DNA from: CACORA01 sp044234625
GTDB taxonomy: Bacteria > Planctomycetota > Planctomycetia > Pirellulales > UBA1268
DNA: 17,739 bases
Reading direction: 5' to 3'
Assembly (NCBI GenBank): GCA_044234625.1
Contig: JBIIIP010000061.1
Coordinates: 1 to 17,739, forward strand
Each line of letters opens with the position of its first letter. Position 1 is the first letter of the stretch. Shown piece after piece: positions 12,765 to 17,739 of this stretch. Below the pieces are notes generated by a model. The model was not told the DNA's origin. It made no database searches and saw only the letters and a list, made by a program, of their open reading frames with translations. The position numbers and the translations under genes are program-made.

Positions 12765-14006
12765 TCATGGTACCGCGCGGGAAGGATCCACGGGCCCCGA
12801 ACGCGCCGCGGCCCACGCATGGAGCATGGCCATCTGCCTGGCGAAGTCCTGCTCAATGACGTTGATCGGGCTCTTGAAGAAGCAGGCCAGCCATTCGAGG
12901 GCCCCGCATTCCCCCTCCCGCCGGGCCCGATCGACGAGCCGGACGAGATCGAGCACGAGCGGCGCCGCGAGGATCGAGTCGCAGCCCTGCCAGGTGAACT
13001 GCATCGTCATCGGTGTGCCGAGAAATCCGCGGAAGTGGATGTGGTCCCAGGCCGTTTTCCAGTCGCCGAGGCTCTCGATGTATTCGATCGACACATGGGT
13101 CTGCGGCGGGTAGCCGAGGATGGCGGCCAGCAGATGGTCTTTGCTGCGCACCTTCGCCGCCTTGTTCCGCGGGTCGTCGAGGACCCGGCCATCCATGTTG
13201 CCGAAGATGTTGTGGCCCACCCAGCTCATGACCTCGAGATGACGGGCCGCGAACATCGGCGCCAGCACGCTCTTGAGCAGCGTCTCGCCGGTCTTGCCGT
13301 CGCAGCCCGCGTGGGCGATCCTCCGCTCGCGGGCCAACTGCTGGAGGCAGGCGGGGGTGCCGCCGGTCGAGGGCGTGAAATTCACGTACGACGCCCCGGC
13401 CTCGGCGGCCGCCAGGAAGGAGAGGCTGCTGCACGGCAGCGGACACGCGTCGGCGCGGGCCAGCAGCGGTTCGACCGCGGCGAAGTCGTCCGGGATCGGC
13501 AGCGCCGGAGGCGGCTCCGTGGAGGCGAGGTTGACCACGATCACGTGGCCGAGCCCCTCCGCCACCTTGAATTCCTCGAGATCCCGGCGGATCCGGTCGA
13601 TCGCCGCCCGCGGCGTCTCGACGATCGTGGCGGCGCGGCCGTCGGCCAGGCTGCGGATCCGGTCGCCCGCGGCCACGAGTGTGCCCGGCCGCAGCCGCGG
13701 CTCGACCGCGGCGAAAAAGCCGGCCGCATCGTCGAGCAGATCGGGCGGGATCGCCCGGCTCTGCGTCCACATCCGCCGGGCCTCGGCGGCCAGGCCCCCG
13801 GAGCGGATGTCGTGGCCACCGACGACGATGTCGGCAAAGTCCACGAGCCCCAGCCGCGAGAAGGGGGCCATCGCGGTGACCAGGCCCACGGGCTCGATCG
13901 CCCGTCGCTGGAGCGCCGCCAGCCCGGTCATCACGGTCGTGGCCACGCCCCCCTTCGCTCCGATGAGCCACAGGCCGAGACGCTGGGGAGGGGGCACGGA
14001 TTGCAT
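12765..14006 (-). CDS. Inositol-3-phosphate synthase family protein
   Basis: NAD-dependent isomerase family that converts glucose-6-phosphate to inositol-3-phosphate, the entry to inositol lipids and osmolytes. The 413-residue protein has an N-terminal Rossmann segment (LWLIGAKGGVATT, 12-24). The family's conserved C-terminal half follows: VNFTPSTGGTP at 208-218, GCDGKTGETLLKSVLAP at 234-250, SWVGHNIFGNMDG at 261-273, NKAAKVRSKD at 281-290, SLGDWKTAWDHI at 312-323 and QFTWQGCDSILAAPL at 336-350. Lysines 238, 245, 289 and 317 sit in motifs known to hold catalytic lysines. Yeast enzymes are about 530 residues; this is the shorter prokaryotic type. It lies between the ABC ATPase (57 bp upstream) and the fusion protein (4 bp downstream), on the same strand. 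A divergent member with another sugar-phosphate substrate is possible. The symbol ino1 would be acceptable if activity is confirmed. Confidence 0.87.
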   Translation of the reverse strand: MQSVPPPQRLGLWLIGAKGGVATTVMTGLAALQRRAIEPVGLVTAMAPFSRLGLVDFADIVVGGHDIRSGGLAAEARRMWTQSRAIPPDLLDDAAGFFAAVEPRLRPGTLVAAGDRIRSLADGRAATIVETPRAAIDRIRRDLEEFKVAEGLGHVIVVNLASTEPPPALPIPDDFAAVEPLLARADACPLPCSSLSFLAAAEAGASYVNFTPSTGGTPACLQQLARERRIAHAGCDGKTGETLLKSVLAPMFAARHLEVMSWVGHNIFGNMDGRVLDDPRNKAAKVRSKDHLLAAILGYPPQTHVSIEYIESLGDWKTAWDHIHFRGFLGTPMTMQFTWQGCDSILAAPLVLDLVRLVDRARREGECGALEWLACFFKSPINVIEQDFARQMAMLHAWAAARSGPVDPSRAVP

Positions 14007-14063
14007 GGGCCTTCATTCTTTTCCGCCGCGCGTCGGCGTCAAGGATCGATTCCGCCGACAGCC

Positions 14064-14828
14064 TCATCCGCGTGCGGCATGCCGCGGCCCGGCCTCCACC
14101 GTGTCGATCCGTCCGTCTTCCATCGAAGCGATCCGATCGGCGAAAGCATAGGCGCGCGAGTCGTGCGTGACGACGATCACCGCCCGGTCGGGCTGCACGG
14201 CGATCTGCTGGATCAGCTCCATCGTGATCCGTCCGTTTTCCGCATCCAGGGCGCTGGTGGGTTCGTCGCACACCAAGAGCCGCGGCTCGTGCACCAGCGC
14301 CCGCGCGATCGCCACCCGCTGCTGCTGCCCTCCCGAAAGCTCTGTCGGCAGGCTGGCCAGCCGGTCGCCCAGGCCGAGCCGCTCGAGCACGTCGGCGGCG
14401 GCCTCCACGGCGTGAGCCCGCCGCCAGCCGGCGATGAGCAGCGGCACGGCGGCATTCTCCACGGCGGTCAGCGCCGGCAGCAGGTTGTAGGACTGGAAGA
14501 TGAAGCCCACGTTCTCGCGCCGGAACCGCACCTTCCGACCGTTGCCCATGGCGACCAGATCCTGGCCGAGCACGAGCACCTCGCCGGCCGTCGGCTCCAG
14601 CGTGCCGGCGACAATCGACACGAGCGTGGTCTTTCCGCAGCCGCTGGGGCCGACGAGCATGAGCAACTCGCCATAGGGCACGTCGAGGTCGACACCGCGC
14701 AGGGCCCGCGCCATCGAGTCGCCGACGCCGAATTCCTTCGTCACGCCGCGCACCCGCACGGCCACATCCATGGATCCGAGGCCGTCGAGCGTGTGGGGGA
14801 TCGTCGCCATGCACCGGATCCCCGTCAT
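14064..14828 (-). CDS. ABC transporter ATP-binding protein (LolD/MacB/DevA type)
   Basis: Cytoplasmic ATPase that drives the adjacent permease. In the 254-residue product from ATG 14828 the motifs are Walker A GPSGCGKT at 60-67, Q-loop FQSYNL with Gln112, signature LSGGQQQR at 164-171, Walker B LLVCDE at 184-189 followed by PTSALD, and the switch histidine His222 in VVTHDS. Spacing and the NLLPALTAVEN segment are typical of the LolD/MacB/DevA subfamily. The start overlaps the permease stop by 4 bp (ATGA), suggesting coupling. ATG 14810 and ATG 14768 are alternatives, and 14768 would also leave a complete domain. The substrate is unknown; the neighbouring inositol enzyme points to a lipid. Confidence 0.92.
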   Translation of the reverse strand: MTGIRCMATIPHTLDGLGSMDVAVRVRGVTKEFGVGDSMARALRGVDLDVPYGELLMLVGPSGCGKTTLVSIVAGTLEPTAGEVLVLGQDLVAMGNGRKVRFRRENVGFIFQSYNLLPALTAVENAAVPLLIAGWRRAHAVEAAADVLERLGLGDRLASLPTELSGGQQQRVAIARALVHEPRLLVCDEPTSALDAENGRITMELIQQIAVQPDRAVIVVTHDSRAYAFADRIASMEDGRIDTVEAGPRHAARG

Positions 14829-15961
14829 CCGCGGAACACGATGGCCGGGTCGAGCACAAGCACCTTGCGGATCGACAACAGGCTGGCCACGAGCACGATC
14901 ACGAACACCGCCGCCGCCGTGATCACCAGCACCTGCCAGGGCATGAAGAACGAGAGCCGCGATGCCGCGCGCGTCCACCAGCCGAACAGTGCCGCCAGAC
15001 CCACGCCAACGCCATAGCCCACCACGCCCACCTGCAGCGCCTGCGACAGCACCATGCAGAGAATCATCCAGTTGCTCGTGCCCATCGCCTTGAGGGCCCC
15101 GAACTGGCGGATGTTCTCCACGGTGAAGAGATAGAAAGTTTGGCCGGCGATGGCGGTGCCGACGAGAAAGCCGAGGAGCACGGTGATGCCGAAGTTCACC
15201 GGGATTCCCGTCTTTCGCAGGTAATAGACGATCGTCTTCCAGAGGAAATCCGTGCGCGTGAGCGCCTGCAGGCCGGTCTGCGCCTCGATGCGGTGGCAGA
15301 CCTCGCGCGGGTCGACGCCCGGCGCCGCGTCGGCCAGCACGAACGACAGCACCTTCCGCTCAGGGGGCGCGAACGTGACGGCCTGGCTGTAGCGGGTGTA
15401 GAGGATCGGGAAACTCTGAAACGTGCGGCTGGCCTTCGTGATCCCGACGATCACGGCGCGGCGGTCGTTCATCTCGAACACGCGGCCGATGCGAAACGGC
15501 TCGCCCGGCCAGATCCGCTTGTAGCCGGCCTCGTCGATGATCACGGCATCGGGCTTGCGCAGATCGGCGATCGATCCGAGAAACACCCCTTCGGGAGCCC
15601 CGACGAGCGTGGCATCGTCGAGCCCGAGGAGGATCATCTGCTCGTAGGAGCCTTCCTGGAGCCGCGCCCGGGCGATACCCTTGTAGAACCGCACGGCCCA
15701 TTCGACGCCGGGCACGCCCTTCACGCGAAACAACTCGGTGTCGGAGAGCGGCTTGATGTCGTCGACGAACTGGACGTTCTCGTCCATCACCCAGATCGTC
15801 GGCCCCTCGATGTCGCGTATCTGGCTCACCGTGAGCGACATGAGGCCGCAGAAGATCGAGGCCTGCTGGGCGATGAGCAGGGCGGCGAACATGACGCCGA
15901 AGACGATGCCGAGGTATTTCGCCCGGTTGCCGATCAGCATCTTCCACGCGATCCACAGCAT
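14825..15961 (-). CDS. ABC exporter permease (DevC/FtsX-like)
   Basis: Inner-membrane permease of 378 residues with the FtsX/MacB layout. The cytoplasmic N-terminus MLWIAWKMLIGNRAKYLG leads into membrane helix 1 (about 17-37). A large periplasmic domain covers about 45-260. Three C-terminal helices follow: about 265-290 (FGITVLLGFLVGTAIAGQTF), 305-332 (ILCMVLSQALQVGVVGYGVG and following) and 340-366 (VLVITAAAVFVIVLVASLLS). The segment NIRQFGALKAMGTSNWMIL between helices 2 and 3 is the coupling element typical of this family, and the protein ends KVLVLDPAIVFRG, also typical. As the first gene of the minus-strand block it is divergent from recQ, with a 53-bp gap. It pairs with the ATPase and HlyD-like protein; the N-terminal ALLIAQQASIFCGLM is DevC-like. 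Confidence 0.9.
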   Translation of the reverse strand: MLWIAWKMLIGNRAKYLGIVFGVMFAALLIAQQASIFCGLMSLTVSQIRDIEGPTIWVMDENVQFVDDIKPLSDTELFRVKGVPGVEWAVRFYKGIARARLQEGSYEQMILLGLDDATLVGAPEGVFLGSIADLRKPDAVIIDEAGYKRIWPGEPFRIGRVFEMNDRRAVIVGITKASRTFQSFPILYTRYSQAVTFAPPERKVLSFVLADAAPGVDPREVCHRIEAQTGLQALTRTDFLWKTIVYYLRKTGIPVNFGITVLLGFLVGTAIAGQTFYLFTVENIRQFGALKAMGTSNWMILCMVLSQALQVGVVGYGVGVGLAALFGWWTRAASRLSFFMPWQVLVITAAAVFVIVLVASLLSIRKVLVLDPAIVFRG

Positions 15962-16014
15962 GCCGACATCGTATCACGCACCGCCGACCGGACGTCTGGT
16001 ATTCTCCTCCCACC
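15962..16014. promoter_or_regulatory. Divergent region with two extended -10-like elements
   Basis: This 53-bp region must promote the exporter block (minus) and recQ (plus). On the plus strand TG-G-TATTCT (15997-16005) ends 9 nt before the recQ ATG. On the minus strand TG-A-TACGAT (15976 down to 15968) ends 6 nt before the permease ATG. Each fits the extended -10 form TGnTAnnnT with four of six hexamer matches. If used, they would give nearly leaderless mRNAs. Neither gene has a Shine-Dalgarno site. Confidence 0.3.
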
Positions 16015-17739
16015 ATGGATGTGTCCGCGATCCTCTCCCGTTGGTGGGGCTTCGACACGCTCCGGCCACTGCAAGCCGAGGCGATCGACGCGGCGCTGGC
16101 CGGCCGGGACTCGTTGGTCGTGATGCCCACCGGCGGCGGCAAGAGCCTCTGCTACCAGGTGCCGCCATTGGTCAGCGAGTCCACCGACGTCGTCATCTCG
16201 CCGCTGGTGGCCCTGATGAAGGACCAGGTGGACTCGCTCGAGGCGATCGGCTACCCGGCCGCGGCCCTGTATGCGGGCCTGGAGCAGGAGGAGCGGCAGC
16301 GGATCCGCGACCGGCTCGCGGCCGGGGAACTGCGGCTCCTGTTCGCGGCCCCGGAGCGGCTCATCAACACGGGGCTGCTCGATCTCCTCGCCCGCGTGGG
16401 CGTGAAACGGTTCGCGATCGACGAGGCGCACTGCATCAGCCACTGGGGCCACGACTTCCGCCCGGAATATCGCCAGATGGCGATGCTCCGCGACCGCTTC
16501 CCGACGGCCAGCTTCCACGCCTTCACCGCCACCGCGACCCCGCGGGTCCGGGAGGACATCGCCGCGCAGCTGCACCTCCGCGACCCCCAGGAACTCGTCG
16601 GCACGTTCGACCGGCCGAATCTCGTCTACCGGGTGGTGCCGCGAACCGACCGGATCGGGCAGACGCTGGAGATCCTCGGCCGGCACCGCGGCGAGGCTTC
16701 GATCGTGTATTGCATCTCGCGCCGGGAGACCGAGCAGTTGGCGGCGCGGCTGGCGGCGGCCGGCATCCTCGCCCGGCCCTACCACGCCGGCCTCGATGCC
16801 GCGGAGCGGCACGCGACGCAGGAGGCGTTCGCCCGCGAGACGATCGACGTGGTCGTGGCCACCGTGGCGTTCGGGATGGGCATCGACCGGTCGAACGTGC
16901 GGCTCGTGCTCCACACCGCCCTGCCCAAGAGCCTGGAGGCCTACCAGCAGGAGACGGGTCGCGCCGGCCGCGACGGCCTCGCCGCCGAGTGCGTGCTGCT
17001 CTATTCGTCGGCCGACGTCTTCAGTTGGGAGGCGCTCGTCCGCAAGAGCGCCGCGGAATCGGACCTCGAGGAGGCCGAGGCCGAGGAGTTGATCGCTTCG
17101 CAGGTGGCGCACCTCCACGCCATGCGCCGCTACGCTCAGGCGGCGCGCTGCCGGCATGCGTCCCTCTCGGAATATTTCGGCCAGCCTTACGCGGCGGCCT
17201 CGTGCGATGCGTGCGACGTGTGCCTCGGCGAGACGGAGAGCCTGCCCGATTCGACCGTCACGGCACAGAAGATCATTTCCTGCGTGGCCCGCGTCGGCGA
17301 ACGCTTCGGCGTAAGGCACGTGTGCGAGGTGCTGCGCGGGGCGCAGACCGACGGCATCGCCCGCTACGGCCACCACAAACTCTCCACCTACGGCCTGCTC
17401 GCCACGCTCGACCAGCGGGCGGCGGAAAATCTCGTGCATCAACTGCTCGACCAGGAATTGCTCGCCCGGAGCGCCGGCGACCGGCCGGTGGTGATGCTCA
17501 ACCCGCGGTCGTGGGAGGTGATGCGCGGGGAGCGGCAGGTGGTGCTGCTCGAGCCGCGCGTGGGCCGGACGAAGATGGCCAAGGCCGACGCCGACGACTG
17601 GAGCGGCGTCGACCGCGGCCTGTTCGAGCGGCTGCGGGCCTGGCGGCGACGTGTCGCCGACGCCCGGGGCAAGCCGGCATGGACGATCCTCGACGACAAG
17701 TCGCTGCGGGCGATCGCCCGCGAGAAGCCCCAGTCTCCC
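16015..17739 (+). CDS. recQ: ATP-dependent DNA helicase RecQ (3' end outside window)
   Basis: 3'-5' DNA helicase of recombination and replication repair. I translated 575 residues from ATG 16015 to the window end with no stop. Visible motifs are the motif 0 glutamine in FDTLRPLQAEAI, Walker A MPTGGGKS at 37-44, DEAH at 136-139 followed by CISHWGHDFRPEY, motif III FTATATP, and motif VI QETGRAGRDG. The zinc-binding cysteines are at 379, 397, 400 and 403. A winged-helix RQC domain follows (about 410-515, with GARYGHHKLSTYGLL-like sequence). The HRDC domain starts near 533 (LFERLRAWRR) and is cut by the window edge. The full-length layout of helicase, RQC and HRDC is that of E. coli RecQ, at about 600 residues or more. 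There is no clear Shine-Dalgarno site before the start. Confidence 0.96.
   Translation, partial: MDVSAILSRWWGFDTLRPLQAEAIDAALAGRDSLVVMPTGGGKSLCYQVPPLVSESTDVVISPLVALMKDQVDSLEAIGYPAAALYAGLEQEERQRIRDRLAAGELRLLFAAPERLINTGLLDLLARVGVKRFAIDEAHCISHWGHDFRPEYRQMAMLRDRFPTASFHAFTATATPRVREDIAAQLHLRDPQELVGTFDRPNLVYRVVPRTDRIGQTLEILGRHRGEASIVYCISRRETEQLAARLAAAGILARPYHAGLDAAERHATQEAFARETIDVVVATVAFGMGIDRSNVRLVLHTALPKSLEAYQQETGRAGRDGLAAECVLLYSSADVFSWEALVRKSAAESDLEEAEAEELIASQVAHLHAMRRYAQAARCRHASLSEYFGQPYAAASCDACDVCLGETESLPDSTVTAQKIISCVARVGERFGVRHVCEVLRGAQTDGIARYGHHKLSTYGLLATLDQRAAENLVHQLLDQELLARSAGDRPVVMLNPRSWEVMRGERQVVLLEPRVGRTKMAKADADDWSGVDRGLFERLRAWRRRVADARGKPAWTILDDKSLRAIAREKPQSP

Noticed and set aside
12069..15017. 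982-codon plus-strand open frame
   Set aside because: It lies antisense to three well-identified genes. Its product is Arg, Ser, His and Pro-rich with no domain; it is a GC-rich shadow frame.
1..17739. CRISPR array, tRNA or rRNA genes, insertion sequences
   Set aside because: I saw no spaced direct repeats, RNA gene signatures, transposase motifs or flanking terminal repeats by reading; a covariance-model scan would be decisive for small RNAs.

Overview
The window is GC-rich bacterial chromosome, densely coded with short intergenic gaps. I read it as a planctomycete, probably of the Pirellulales type. This rests on the gene families seen: a secreted protein and a PAP2-like protein that resemble planctomycete families as I remember them, a DevBCA-like exporter, and few convincing Shine-Dalgarno sites. 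No database search was possible, so the lineage is inference. I see no tRNA, rRNA, CRISPR array, insertion sequence or phage gene.

Positions 1-5246 are all on the minus strand. A translation and ribosome-assembly cluster reads rpmA (L27), obgE, coaX (type III pantothenate kinase), rsfS, argS (cut by the window start). Most of its junctions are very tight: obgE/coaX overlap by 4 bp, rsfS/argS share 1 bp, and the other gaps are 19 and 32 bp. A 534-residue secreted protein of unknown function lies just upstream of rpmA, where rplU would usually be. After a 441-bp gap without a gene come an orphan ParA ATPase and an overlapping small membrane protein (5688-7087), also on the minus strand.

From 7156 the plus strand carries a 75-residue acidic protein and aroB (3-dehydroquinate synthase) 2 bp later. 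The least explained part follows (8481-10130). It holds a sigma-54-like promoter, a 38-residue single-span membrane peptide with a strong ribosome binding site, and two paralogous receiver-like proteins. Both paralogues lack the phospho-acceptor aspartate and the conserved lysine, and the second ends in a membrane tail resembling the 38-residue peptide. I consider this the best candidate for an undescribed system.

A strong inverted repeat separates these genes from a convergent minus-strand block (10171-15961). In transcription order that block is a DevC-like permease, ABC ATPase, inositol-3-phosphate-synthase family enzyme, HlyD/DevB-like membrane fusion protein and PAP2-superfamily protein. 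A three-part envelope exporter combined with inositol phosphate synthesis and a lipid-phosphatase fold suggests export or remodelling of an inositol-containing envelope lipid, but this is inference. RecQ helicase begins divergently at 16015 and runs off the window end inside its HRDC domain.
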